NCBI GenBank assembly: GCA_900239685.1
Contig: OENT01000050.1
Span: 208,725 to 272,724, forward strand
Source of the DNA: Rotaria macrura
Lineage: Eukaryota; Rotifera; Eurotatoria; Philodinida; Philodinidae
Length of the DNA stretch: 64,000 bases
Reading direction: 5' to 3'
Made by a program: the position numbers and the translations under genes
In this document: positions 10,404 through 24,984 of the stretch, piece after piece
How positions within the stretch are numbered: the first letter of the stretch is position 1
Layout: every line of letters starts with the position of its first letter
Notes under the pieces: generated by a model
Database searches by the model: none
The model's input: the letters and a program-made list of their open reading frames with translations, nothing else
Told to the model about the DNA's origin: nothing

Positions 10404-13400
10404 CTAGTTTCTCCGGTTAAGATTACTGTCGATAACATCAGGTGCTGATGATATTGCCGCTCCTGATGAATATTCAATTGTTGGAAAAAATCCTTTCTCT
10501 TTGAAAACCGATCTAAGAAAAATCGTACAGAATTAATCAAAAGAGACGAACATAATTAGTATCGAAGAGAATCATACTCATAAAAACGAACATGAGACTC
10601 CAGTTGATTTAATAATAGTTGTTGTTGTTTTGAATGTGCTTTGAGTAACTGTTCATAATCGAATAAAGAAAAAAAAAGTGAAGTTCACGTTGAGTACGAA
10701 AGTTAATTCTATGCATAAAAAGAAACAACTTACTTTATATTTCTTCTGGCCACTCTGACAATCATTCAGATCATGAGTAAGACCACGAACGAATTGTAAT
10801 AAAAGTGCATTTTTAGTTTTTAAATTTTCTCTATCACCTGTTAGTTGTTGCATTAATGATGGAATTTTCTTTAAATGTTCTTGTAATGCTCCATTACGAT
10901 GATGATCGATGGTACCATCGTGTAAACTAGATAAATTAAAAATATTTCATTGAACGAAAGAAATTTTTACATTAATTATCATCTATTCTACATTTATTTA
11001 CCATCTGACAAATAGTGCAAGGAACACAAATACTATATTAGTTTACTAGAAAAGCATTAATATTAAACTCATACAAATAGAGACATATGCACAAAACTTG
11101 TGTTGATAAAATGCGACAAATAAGGAAAACAAATACGGGATAAGAAGAAGAAATTAAAGTGAAAAATTTTATGAAAATCATTAGATTCTAACATGAATGC
11201 ATTTTAAGATATGCACACAGACAGATGTAAGTCGAGTGGGTTAGATGACTAGGAAAGAAACTAATAGAACAAAGTACATGACAGCACCCATTTAAGTTAA
11301 CATCAAACAATAAATTATTATTATTTCTTTTTATTTTCGGTAATGATTTTTACCACAACTCTGGGATTCCATCGTGAATATAATTCAATGCTTGATCACA
11401 ATCTTTTCTTAAACGTCGTTGTTCTTCTTCACAACGGGTAACATTTTCACGCATTAATTTCAGTTCTTCACTTAATGAAGAATTTTCAAGACGAAGAACA
11501 TTTATTTCGACATCTTGTTTCGTACACTGAAGAAATATGAATCTTCGATTATTTCAAACAAGTCGCGTAAGCTAAGAAGTCGAATACATACTTTATTATT
11601 AAGTGATGAAGCTTTTGTTAAATTAAGTTCAAAATCGTTTCTAATTTGTTCTAGTTCTTTTTCACGTTTTCGTATTAACCGTTTATGTTCTTCATTTGAT
11701 CGTTCAAGAATTAATATATGTCGTTTTAATTCTTCATTCATTTCTTCAATGTTTTCACACTAAAAATATGACATTTGAATAAAGTTTATGTTTTCACTGT
11801 GTTTGCATGATTGCAATAAATCCTAAAGGAACATGTCTTTTGAACATGCTGATTTTGTCAAATTATATTATTGTAAAAAAATAGTTAAATTTGATTTTTA
11901 GTTCGATCAATAAACGATGTATTTGAAAATTGTATTGCGATCTTTTGACATTCAACGGTCTTATGAATTGAAAAGTTATTATTTAAATCTTACTTATATT
12001 AATCTAACATTATTTTCCTATGATCTTGCTTCAGCAAATATTCCAGTTAAGATTTTCTATGAGTAGAACATCGCATTTGGCCATACCCTTTTGTCTCCGA
12101 CTATCTTTACGCATGATTTTACAAGAAACTCTATCATCGTAGTTTAAGTATCGATAATGTTCCCAATCATTAATATCTGGACGTAGTTGATCTTGGAGCT
12201 AGACTAGTTGAACTTAGTCAACTTATTAGAGTTTTTTATAAAAAAACGTATATAACCTCATTATATATAACAGTAGTAATCAGTTTCTGACTTAATTGTG
12301 TTAGAAGATGACCTTTATGGGTATCAATTTTTCTCGTGTTAATGTATAAAAGTAAACTCTGATCAACTAGTTAAAAGTAACAATGTTAGAGCGTATGTGG
12401 AAGATTTTGCGATTCTCAAAATATGATGTCTCATCTATTCTAAAATAGATGCATGCAAACTATCAGATATTAGTTTCATCGATTGTACTGCATAAAATCT
12501 TTTATAATCATTTGTTATGCCATCGAAATCGAAAAAAGTAAAATACTTTATTGTCGAAGAGGAAAATTTGCAGCTGAAGCAGAAATAACAATATAGTTTT
12601 TTTTTAAGCTAGATTTAGCATACAATTTTGCATCGTAGAAAAACCTTCAGGTATTTTTTACTTCTGTCAACGGATGAACGTAAGTACAAGTCATTGAAAA
12701 AACTGAGAAAGTATTCATGCTCAAAATAATGACATGAATCATTGCTTCATTGATTGCAATGAGCACATTTTCTATTGTACCTGGTATCGTATCGTTACAC
12801 GGTACAATATTGATTCGACTTCAGTTACACAGACGAATATTATCTGACACGCACGCAACAACGTTAAACTAGAAGTAATGTGAGAACTTTGTTTTTTTCT
12901 TTGAATAATCTCTATCGATTTAAAATATACAAATAAAACTGCACCTTGTATAACTATGGTCATATTATACAAAAAGCATAAAAAATATGCTTTGCATAGT
13001 GGGTTGACATAATTTCGATTCGACAATCATCCGAAACATAGAAATGTTGGCAGACAAACTCAAGCATATGATAAACCACGATAGAACTACTCTCGCATTA
13101 CTTTTGGTTTGGAAGACAAGATACTTTTGTACATGCATCTGATGAATCTTTACCGTTTTCTCAACAAAAATGATTTTGGTGTCAATTTTGAATTGTCCGT
13201 TTGAATCCGAGGGTCGCATAGATACAATGTGTGTGAGGGAATTCAGTCGGGACTGTGAATCAATATTTGTGCGGTAAACAACTAAAGCTAACCTTTGAAA
13301 CTGTTGCAGACTGCTCATATTGTAATGAGTGAATTTCTGATTGTACCATAGATAATTCTTCTTGTTTCTGTTCTAGCAACGATAATGACTCTTTATTAGC

Positions 13401-16400
13401 ATCTTTCAATGACACTAATAATGAATCACATTCATTGATCTTAATTAATGAAGGAAGAATTTCTCTATTTTCTATTGATGTTAAACTTCAAACAGTAGAC
13501 AGTATTACTTTTTCTTTATACTGCAATTCATTTTGTTGATATGTTCTTTGTAATGATTCATTGTGTGCATGGATATTTGCTAATTGTTTTTCTAATTTTT
13601 GTGTTGCTTGATGTAATAAACGATTTTCATTCGTAAATCCTTCAATATCACTTTCGAGTTTTTCGATCTTAATAAAAACGTGGGAAAATATTCATTATTT
13701 TTTCTTATAGTGGAAAAAGAAATACTTTTAATTACCTTTTTACCAGCATTCGTCATATTTCTTATTAATTGATCACGTTCTTGTGTCATGTCATCTAATG
13801 TATTTTTTAAACGTTCGATCAGTGCTTGAGTCTCGGCATGAGTTTGCGTTTCATTACTATGTAGGATAAAAAGAGAAAATGCAACAAGCGATGACGAAGT
13901 TCGCATGAAGAATACTAAATAATAATCTTCAATTTACTTGAGTTCTTTACGTAGTTGTATCAAACTTAGTTCTTTTTCGTCAAGTTTCGTGTGCATTATA
14001 CCTTCAGCTCGATGAAAATCATCTAATTTAGCTCGCATACGTTTAGTTTCCATGCGTAAATGACGACTTTCGTCACTGGCTTGAGACCATTTACGTTTGT
14101 ATTCTCGTACATATAGATGAGCTTTTTCAAGAACTGGTTTCATGGCCATGTATTGTACAATTAAATCTTCATGTTGGCTACGCAATAACGTTAAAACTTT
14201 TGTTGATTGTTCAAAACGTTCGTCCAGTACACGAAGTTTATTTGCATCTTCACTTAAATCTGTTATTTGTTCATGAAGTTTCGAGGTAATATTTGCCCAA
14301 CGTTCACTTGTTTCAGATGCCTATTCAAAACAAACATGGAAAATAGTTGAACGTTTTATTTTTTAATTGCCAAATTTTCAATCAAATTCACCTTTCGCAC
14401 AACTGTCTTGAAACAATTGCCAAGTAATGCTAGTTTTCGTTTGTAAATATTTGCTTCGTCCATCGATTGTACTAACTAAATAAATACATGCATACATATG
14501 TTAATGTGCATTTTAAGATTATATATTCAATGCCGATCTAAAGGACTCAAGCAATTCTGCAATCGATGCTCTGTCAATAGTTGATTTATAGTATTTTCAT
14601 AAAATCGTTCATTAATGAATTTATTAATTTTAAGTTTTATCTGTTTTCCCGAAGTCCATCAATTAATATCGAAGAACGATATCGATCATCGAATCTATTC
14701 GAGTTCTAATAATAAAGAATTTCCTTTCAACACAAAGTTGGAGACAAGTTTATTTTAGATTCACGATGCCTACAGTCTGCTTGAACAGTTATCTACCGAA
14801 CTGACAACTATACATGCACGACGTTACGGTAGATTCAGATTTAATGGTTCGTTTTCAACAACTAGAAAAAACTTACGAGTTCATAGTGCTGAACTAAACT
14901 ACTCTCAAAAGACTCTAGGTTTCACATTAAATGGATATTAAAAATATCCTTGCTCGCCAGTTACGTGAACAATATTCATTACAGTTACTATTGCGCTAGA
15001 ACTTCTATCTTTCATTCATCCTGATCTTACTGAATAAATTTTTCCAGGAAGCATTTTGAAAATTTTCATGAAAAAATATACTTCTTATTGATATAAATCT
15101 TTCATAAAGATATCATAGGAACAAGTTTTGAGTTTCTAGAACGACAAAATCTCAGATTCGTGTCACTGATTTTTCAAACAACATAGTCACTGAAATGTAG
15201 CACCTGATAATTTAAAGACTTGGATGACAATCTAAATCTGTTGAGTGATCTATTAGTATTTAATTGTAGGTTACTATGTTTTATTTCTCTTTTCATTTAC
15301 TTGTTCCTTATGCGAAGTATCAGATTTTTGAGTTTGTTCAAGTTCGTGTCGACGTTTCGTTAATTCTTCATTTATGACAGCATGTTCACGTTGAAGTTTT
15401 TCATAATTACTCATTACCATTGATAATTCATTTTCGATTGTTTTCAAGCGTTGTTCACGTTCGAGATATTCTTGATTCGAATATCGATGTTCTTTTTCGT
15501 AGGCATGAAAATCTTGTTGAATTTGATGAAAACGATTTGACATTGCTCCTAACTAATATTACGAAACGAAATAGATAAAGTAAAACAGAGAAGAAAAAGT
15601 GTTTGTCTACTTCGTTTGTTTTTTCTGTCAAATGTTGTTTTAATGTTTGATTTCCTATTTCATGTTGAATAATTTGATCATGTGCTAATGATAATTCATT
15701 CTTCGATTTTTCATAATCTATTTGTATGCGTGATAACAGATGATTCAATGTTTCGATTTCACGTAGTCGATCATCAAGTGATTTCTGGGTTTCTTCAATA
15801 ACGGCATTCATTCGATTGGAATTCTGTTTGAAATCCATTTCCTATGAAAATAAGACAAATAAAAGTCATTATTGTTTTATTTTTTTAGACGTCAATGTTA
15901 TCATAAATACTTTAACGATATGTTCTTGTACAATGGTACGTGCTTGACTTAGTTCACTTTTTAATGTATCAATTGTCATCACTAAACCTTTTGATTGCAT
16001 TCTTAATTCATCTAACTGATGTGTAGCATCGTTAGCACGCTTTTGTTCTTCATCCAATTGACGTGTTACCAAAACAAGTTTTGTAGCAGATTTAGAAGCT
16101 GCTTCCGTTTCATCACACAACATTTTCTGTATATTTTCGATTTCATTTTGATAACTATCGTTTTGTTCACGCATATCATCACGTTCATTTGTTACGATCG
16201 AAAGATTTTCTTTTAATTCATCAATATGTTTTAACAAATCTATTTCACTAGTTTTCAACAAGCCTATTTCACTATTTAATTTTTCAATTTCATAACCGTA
16301 TTTACGAGTTTCATCCTCGCGTAAAATTCTTATATTGCGCAAGTCACTTTCAGAACGTTCATGTTGAACAGTGATTGAGTCTTTCTAAAATGAAAAGGAT

Positions 16401-19400
16401 AAGAAAATTATTTTACATACAACAAATAAGCTCATGTTTAGATATAAGATTATAATTTCTGGGTTTCCTAGCAATTGAATTTGATCTTCTTTGTCCGAAG
16501 AAGGAGTAGTTTAAAGTAGTGTTTATATGGCTCGTAAGAAACAAGAAGAACCTGAATAATTAACAGGACTTAACAGCAATCTGTAATAAATTGGGCTAAG
16601 GTATTATGAAAAATGTCTATAGAATTCATTTTCAACAACTATTGATAAAATATACGAAAATAAGCATTCAATTATCATACTAAGTAATTACTTATCAATT
16701 GTTTTTCATAGAATTCATTCTATCATGTCATTTATCTTTAACAAATTTCATTCTTCGATAACTAGCATCCTTGTGTGTGTATGTGTGTGTATTCATGTCG
16801 ATGATTAATTGTGCAGAGCTCGAATAATGCTATGACTAATAGATGTAAGCTTTCTGAAGGGTTGCACGCATTTACATTAAAATACATTGAAAATTATATC
16901 AATACTTGAAGCGGTCATTGTTGTTTATTTTTAGCAGACCTATTGTAAGACCAATATAAGTTGAGAGAGCGAGCACGAAACTTTTCCCGTCTTTAATTCC
17001 ATTTTTTCTTCTAGGCTTTCTCTTCTATGAAAAGGAGTTCTGATATTTGAAATATCGAAGATATTGTTTAAATTTTCCCCGTGATTTAGGAAATTATGCT
17101 ATTTTTTCTTCAAGAAAAATAACTAATTATTCCTAGATTTTCACTTTCTGGTAATGGACGCTCATGTCGATTGGCACGGACTCTATGAAAATGATTAGAG
17201 AATGTACAATATACTTGGTTTATTAGTATTACAATGGAAATTGTGTTAGCTGTAGCTAATAAATGAATGGCATAGGTTATCCTGACGATGAACAATTTCA
17301 AAGTTGCATGAATGAATAGAGAAGTTCTTAAAAGAAAAAGTCTTTTGATTTCACTCCATTCGAAATTTTAGATCATAATGTCTTCTATTTGTTATGAGTC
17401 CTAGAAAATACACATGAACTCTTAACATAGTTATAATTTAGAAGACAACTAATGGGTATGATCTGCAACGTTGTCTCGAATAGTTACATTCGTTCACAAA
17501 CATCTTGATGATAGTTAGAAAATCAATTTTTTCCAAGGAGACATCGAAATTCATTTTTGTAAGTAGAAAAATATCAGGATAACAAAAGTTGGGAATCTCT
17601 ACAAAGTATTTTATAGTCTTTTTATGTAAACGAAGTTTACATAGTCTCAATACAAGCACTTGATTCATCATTTGTGAATAGGAGAGAATGATTAATTCAC
17701 TTTTAATGACTGAGATCAAAACTGAAAAGTATTCATTCCCCAAATTTTAGTCTAGACATATTCCTTTCGGAAATAAAGAAGTGTACAGTATAATTAACAT
17801 AATGATCTATGAAGAATACCTCATCTTGAACTTTTAATAGATCTTGTTGTAAACTTTTAATACGATTTTCTTGTTCTTCTTGAACATTATTTAGACGTGC
17901 TATTTCTTTTTCTTGTATTAAACATTCTTCTTTAGCGTATTTAGATTTTATTTCTATTTCATGAAGATTTTGGTCGTATCGAACCAAATGTTCTTGCTTA
18001 ATTGCCAACTAAAAGTAAAACATCAAACACGAAGTTATGATTTGTAGTTATGATTTGAAATAACAGTCGAACTACTTGTTTATTAAATGATTTTTGTGTT
18101 TGTTGAAATTCGTCTTGTTTCATTTTCAAATCATTTGTCAGTTGTTGAAGTTGTTGATTGAGTGCATTGATTGTATGTTCACGTTGAGCTAATGTTTCCG
18201 CTAGATGACGAAGCTTTAGAACATAAAGAAAAATTTTAAAAAAAATGTAATTTTCAAATATATTCATTTCCTTTTCTTTTCGTTTTTTCAATTACTTCGC
18301 GTTGTAAAACTTTATTATCATGTAACACTTTTGTTGCGTTTTCTTCAGCAAATTTTTCTCGATGATGACTTTTAACAAGACCAGTTTCAAGTGTTTCAGT
18401 TAAATGTGCAACTTCCGCTGTTTTATCAATAACAAGCTTTTCCAATTGATCTATATGACATTGCTTATCAAGCATATCTTTATGTTTTTGTATTAGTTCA
18501 ATTTTTATCTTATCCATTTGTTGCTCAATATCAATTATTGTTTTATTACGTAAATCAACTAATGTCATGGCTTCGATTAATTTCGTTTCAATTAAATTAT
18601 TTCGAGAATTCAATTCATTGATCGCATATTCGTATTGTTCATTTTCTAGTTTTGATTCATGATAAGTACGTTCAAATTTTTCAATTTGTTCTTTGGATAA
18701 TTGAATTACATTCGATAACCTTTGATTTTCCTGTTCATGTGTAGAATTTTTATTGTGTTCAACAGCTAAGTTTTCTTGACATGTACGTAATTCTAATGAT
18801 TGTCTATGAAGCTATGGTAAATGAAAAAAACAAGTCTTGTTTCAAATGAATATTAGACGACTGTGACGATAGGTAACTGGATATTTTCATCCGAACAATG
18901 GTATATTCTAAGACTACTTCAAAATACTTGACAACAGTTTCACCTGTAAAAATATGACCTAGATTTTCAATATTTTACGTAACAGTTATAAAACAAAAAA
19001 TCCTTGAATGAAGATTTTTTCGAGAGAAACTTCTTAAGTGATGCAAATCTTATCTATGGCTTCGGATTAGAAAACCTTCTCTAGAGCATTGTTGATATCT
19101 GTAGTAACTAAGTTTTAGAATCACCACAAAGACAATTCATGACGTAATCATCACTTTTGCAAGAGATTTTTATCAGTACTTTTCTAACGATATTCTCATC
19201 GAAGAATATCAGTGATATAGGTAAAGTTATATCAATAGATCCTTTTTTTATATCACATAAGAATCGATATCGACAGTGTTATTCGAAGGATCATATGTAG
19301 AATGATTACAGAAAACAAATTACAAATGTATGTACTTATATGAATCTGAATAAACTTAAACGTTGATGAGAATAAAATGACAAAGAACTAGACAAAATTT

Positions 19401-22400
19401 AAAATGATAATTTTTAAAATGAAACATGTTGGTACCGAAAATGACAACACATCATGAAAACCTAGTGTGTTATAGATGTCCAGGATTGTATGTACCAATG
19501 TGCTCTGTCAACGTTTCACAAAGGCACACAAAAAGAACAATATCAGAACGTTGACTAGACATGAAAATTTGAGTTTCTAGTTGTCTACACATATGAAGTA
19601 GAGAGTTTATCAATATCGTATGTTACCATGATAGAACTAATGATCTTCTATAAAGCAAAGAATAGATATCTCTGAACTCTCAACAATGCCGTTTTATTGG
19701 GTTTACATCGAATTTCGACAAATGCTTTATACGAATATTTTTCTGATGGCTCACTCCGTTAGAATCGTCAACCTTCCGAAGTCAATAAGATTCTAAGTTA
19801 CCTGTGAGATACATATATTTATGATACATATATAGGACGGTTTTAATATTCTACTTTAATAATTGTTTTATTAGTAAAATCATTATGGCCATAATAAAGA
19901 GTGAACAATTAAACTACTTAATGAATAATCGACAAGCTACGAAAATATGCTTGATGTTTTACAAATTTTATATATTTGTAGAAACTTCATTAACATAATG
20001 ATAGAAAAAGTATTTGGATACAGTAAGCGATAGATGATCAATATAAATGCAGCATTACAAGGATAATATTGTATCCATTTAATGAAGCATCTCTGTTTCT
20101 AATCATTGAATAATCTTATTCTATTATATTTATCGCTTTCAATTATTATTGTTTACATACTATAGATACGTGTGAAGAATATATAGTATTGTGATTGCTG
20201 GAAGAAAAAATTGCTTTTCAAATCAAACAACCATAGAACTTGAGTATTTCATTTTCTGTTATTTTTACATTTGGCCTTGACAAAAAAAAAGGATCATATC
20301 GAAAATTTCTCATAAATATGCAGAATTCAAATGAATATCATTAGCATATTTTTTTTTCTATATTTTAACATAAAAGTCGTTTGAAGAATCCGTACAAGAT
20401 TAAAGTATGAAAATATAATGTAGGAGCTCCGTCTAATTATCTGGCGATTATTTATCACATCTACCATGGACTTTACTTTCTCCTCATCAACTGCTTAGTT
20501 AATCATCTGCTAATATAATATGAAAGTAATTATCAAAGCAATCCCTATCAACATCGCTGTAACTGAGAGCGGGTACGTCATAAATATGTCTATTACAATG
20601 TAGCGAAATATGAATCAGAGAGAAGGAATTAGCTAAGTCTACGTCACACACATTGATATTCATGTTAGATCATGTTTCGTAAGAAATGTCCATACTTGAT
20701 CTTTTTTCTCTTCACATAAACGTTTTAATGCTCGAATTTCTGCATGTAGTTGTTCAGTATCATTGTTTGTTGTTTCGAAATGTTGTTCTAATTGTTCATC
20801 ATGAGATTTTTTCAATACTCGAAGATCTTGTTCAAGTTTATTATTCAATACATCTTTTGCTCTCAGCTGAAAAAGAACAAAACATATTCAACATAGGTGA
20901 GGTATTCTTTCACGTTAAATGATTTACTTCAACGATAATTCCATCAAGTCGTTTTTTTGTTGATTGTAATTCTTGATCAAGTTTTTCATATTCTATTTTC
21001 GAAACAGTTGATTCTATTGGTTGTGTAGGAATAATTGAATAATTCGTTGCTGTTATTTCTCGTTGAAGATTACGAACTTGTACTTCTAAATCAGCTGTTA
21101 TACTATCTTTAACACGACACTAATGAAATGAAAAGATTTCTTTTTTCATTAGACAAAAAAAGAAACAGATTCAAAACAAACTTGACGCTGTAAATCGCTA
21201 CGTTCATTTTCGAGTTCAACTTTTTCTTTCGACATTTGTTCGATTAGTTGTGCATGTTGTTCGATTTGTAGTTTCTTCGTTTTAATATCATTGTTAAATG
21301 ACGTTGTCGAGTCTCGATAACGATCTGTTATTGTTTTTAATTTTGTTGATAAATCCTGTATGTGTTCATCGGCACGTTGTTTATTTTGTTGAAGTTCTTC
21401 TTGAATATCTTTTAATTCATTCGTTTTGATGCGTAGCTGATAAATAAATATTATTTACAAGTCATACAAATTGAAAAAAACAATATATATGTATACTACT
21501 TACATCCATTTTAAATGTTTCATTTTTTTGACATTCTTCAACAAGTTTAGCACGAAGATCTTCAACTTTTTTTAAAAGAACAATATTCTAAATAATATAA
21601 TTTACCGTAGAAGTTTTAGTTTATTTTACTAATTAAATAAATTGAAAACTAACTTGTTCCCGTGCATCGTCGTCCCCCATAAATGATGCAAACGTTGTAT
21701 GTTTATTTGATGCCTTTGAAAATAAAAGCGAAAAGAAAAGAATGCTGAAACGTACTTAAAGTTCTACTCCCTCACACAAATTCATTTTCATGAAAAAATA
21801 TAAATATTGAGATTTTAATAATAATAGGACAATAGTCGGACATCTTATCGGAATGGTTGACGACAGGATTTTTTAATTGACATCTACATTTTTTCATAAA
21901 TGAATTGTCATTGTCTACTTTAATATTGTAGTGTTTTCTTTGTGCGTCTAACGATTCTCCAAGGAGCTTCATTGTAGCCAACAGATGTTTTCTTTTGTTT
22001 CACAAAAAATCAGTCAAGGTGTCGCGTATGATAGAACTCGACTTTTTACTTTTACGTGTATATGAAAAAGTGCTTTTATAATTAAAGTGCCATTTCTTTT
22101 TTTTTCTTGAGACATTGAACTTTTCTTTTCTTAAACAATAAAATTTCAAAATAAAATGCTCTCTCAAACGAAGAGAAATAAACTATTCTGAATGAAGGCC
22201 AGTAGAAAATTATGAACTCATAATTGATCATTAATATTTGATCATTATCAAACCCAAAGTATCATCAAATTTATATCTAGTCGAGACAAGATCGACTGAT
22301 AGCGGTTGATAGAAAGGTGCTTGAGAGAAGTCTAACGAATAAGCTGAAGCATTTACTTGTTTTGTTAATTCATTTTTTGTCTTTCGAAGTTGTTCGATTT

Positions 22401-24324
22401 CAGCTTGTAAAACTTGTATGCGTTCATCACGATATTGAATTTCTTTATTTAAAGGTATTGTATTGAGTATGTCATCATTGGATACACCGATGATACGATC
22501 GATTGGAATGGTTTTTAATTGAAGTTTTTTTGTATCCCATTTACCTGTTCGTTTAGCGGCATTAATAAATGATATTAATGAATCGAGATCATGTTTCAGA
22601 TCAATATTTTCATGATTTAATTTCCATTTTTCTGCTTCAATACTCTTCAAAAGAAAAAGAATCCATAATTACTTAATATGTATTCGCTATTGATTAAATA
22701 TTGATAAGAAACATATGGTTCGCGTCTCTTTCATTTTCCTACTGATGATACCAAGTGTTTAGTTGAAAAATGACACAGAATTTTTATAAATAGATCATGA
22801 AAATGTATTATCTAATATTGCGTAGAATACAATTCTAGACAATATGAAAGCTTTCTGCATTTTCTAGAAATTTCCAGACAAGAAAAAAAAATGCCTAGCA
22901 ATAGTAGTGAGTAAAAAGTTCAACTCATAATTATAACGTTTAGAAACGAAAAGAGAATTCATAGAAATTTCGGCAAATTAACAATAAAAGGAGATTTTTG
23001 TTTAGAACGTTTTTGATAGAACAAACAAAATCATCATTTCGGATTTCCAATAAAATCTACGACACCATAGTCCAATCATATGTTTCTCTAATACTGTTTA
23101 CCAGTAACAATGTTTGTTTCAAAAAACCAAACTTACGCTAACACTTTTTGTTACATCTGATAATGAATGATATTGCTAAAGATTGAAACAGAAATGAAAT
23201 ACAGAAAGAAATAAACATGAGTAAACATACTTGTAAAGATGCATGTGCTTTTTTAAGTTTACTTTCAAGTAAAGCAACACGTTGATTAGCTTCCTTTTCA
23301 AGTTCATCGAGACTCTGTAAGAGTAGACGTGTTTGAATCGATAAATCTTTCACATAACTTTCATAAATAGCTAATTTTTGCTAAAATAGGAAATAATAAT
23401 CATTCAATTTCATTATCAGCTAAACGACCCCTTTCTTCTATTCTATGAATTACACGATCAGAAATCAATTTTTTTTGTTTGTTTTAATATAACTCAAAAG
23501 TCGATCACTTCAATAGGATCATTTTACCGTATGTATGTTGATACTGTTTTGACAATTCTATTCATCGATGAATGAAATTTGTTTTGTACCTGCTTGTAGA
23601 GAACAATAGTTACATGTGTACTGTTAGTGACAGTGATCTTTTAGAAAAATGAAATCTGTACAGAATCAAATATGATATCAATTTGTCTATGACTGCGAAG
23701 CTTAATTATAAAAGCCAACTTTCAAGAATTGAACAACAGAATTACATCGAGTATGACGATCAAAACTGACAAAGTTTTGTTGCTAGTTTTACCAGGTGAT
23801 TCCGAACAACTATCAAATAATGAGAAGATGATTGACAATGAGAACAGGATATAATGTGCAATTTAACACTTTCATATTGCCTACAAATCTTTGCACACAA
23901 AATTGAAAAACCAATCTTCTGACAAGTTCGCATGATCTCTTATTTCGAGTGGAAACCTTAGACATTTTCATGTCTTTCAAGTGTTGTAACAAAAACCGGA
24001 TTTGTTTAGTTCTTTTAGATATTTTGTTCTAGTATAGAACCGATCTGTTCGTTGTATTTCTATGCCTGTATAGTATTCTGCTGATTCATGATCATACATT
24101 TTCTATACCTAACAATTGAACGGAAAAGATTTACAAAAGACAAACCACTGCATCAATTGATATTCAATTATAGTTAAATTCTATACCTTATGGCGTTCGT
24201 CGGCCGTTGTATGCTTTTCATCAATTGTTGTTAATTTTTTAATATAACGATTTTGAACTTCCTCAAATAACGTTGCAACATGTCGAACATTGAGATTTTG
24301 ATTTGAACAGCTTATGTTACTCAT
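10404..24324 (-). CDS. Large coiled-coil protein, about 1,650 residues, likely cytoskeletal or ciliary
   Basis: More than 20 minus-strand exons carry heptad-rich, Leu/Glu/Lys/Gln-rich sequence in compatible phases. First exons: 24187-24324 (MSNISCSNQNLNVRHVA start), 23231-23380, 23137-23175, then about 22280-22644. The last is 10404-10512, ending NLNRRN. Exon blocks follow near 21.9, 21.7, 21.5, 21.2-21.4, 20.9-21.1, 20.7-20.87, 18.27-18.81, 18.06-18.21, 17.8-18.0, 15.9-16.38, 15.6-15.84, 15.3-15.55, 14.4-14.48, 13.94-14.32, 13.5-13.86, 13.29-13.44, 11.6-11.76, 11.35-11.52, 10.73-10.93 and 10.58-10.64 kb. Five introns exceed 800 nt (11760-13292, 14476-15300, 16385-17819, 18812-20695, 23381-24186), larger than in neighbouring genes. 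There is no motor or calponin domain. One non-helical stretch lies at about residue 130 (AAKRTGKWDTKKL). Centrosomal, ciliary-rootlet and Golgi tether families all look like this, and I cannot choose. Some internal splice sites are approximate. Confidence 0.75.
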
Positions 24325-24984
24325 TGACAAAGGAAAGTAACAAAAAAGAAAAAGAAAGAACTATTCGTATTAATGACAGAAGGACATTGAAATAGATATG
24401 GTTTCGTATTATCTAACACCATTCATTTAATCATTTCTTTGACTAAACCTCTACAAATACAAAATGCATTTTTAATTGAATGCATTAACGCGTTAAAAAG
24501 ACGAAATAAATAATATTCATTAGCGAAAATAAAATAAAACAAAATCAATTTTCTTTTGTAAAAAATAAAATTATTTAAAATAGAATAATTTTTTTTTCTC
24601 AATATTCAAAAAAAGAAAGAAAGCAAATTCATCTATCTCAGTACTAAACATTGATAAATAAATATACAGAATGAAATAGGTTTTTTTTGTTGTCTTCCTT
24701 TTCTCTTGTTACTTTGTACGACATTTGTACTCATCTTATGTATGATGACTTTTTTAGATCAGAATATCTATTCGTTTTCTTTTCGTTTTTTGTTTGTTCA
24801 TGTTATTATTGTTTCAATCAATAGAATCACTCAATTGTAATCAACAAACAAATTCAATATCTTGTCATTCTGTTGTTTAATATCGAATGGCTATAAGCAA
24901 TTGTTAAAAAAAAGCAGAAAGAAAAATAAAGAATAAAATTTATTGCTATAATCAAATCTCAAAAGAAAAGGAAAATTTACAGCG
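24325..24984. promoter_or_regulatory. Head-to-head promoter region between the coiled-coil gene and EIF4B
   Basis: The two ATGs face away from each other 660 bp apart with no ORF between. The sequence is very AT-rich with A-tracts. On the plus strand it ends in a pyrimidine/A-rich acceptor-like TTTACAG three bases before the EIF4B ATG. A shared bidirectional promoter is likely from the layout alone. Confidence 0.5.
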
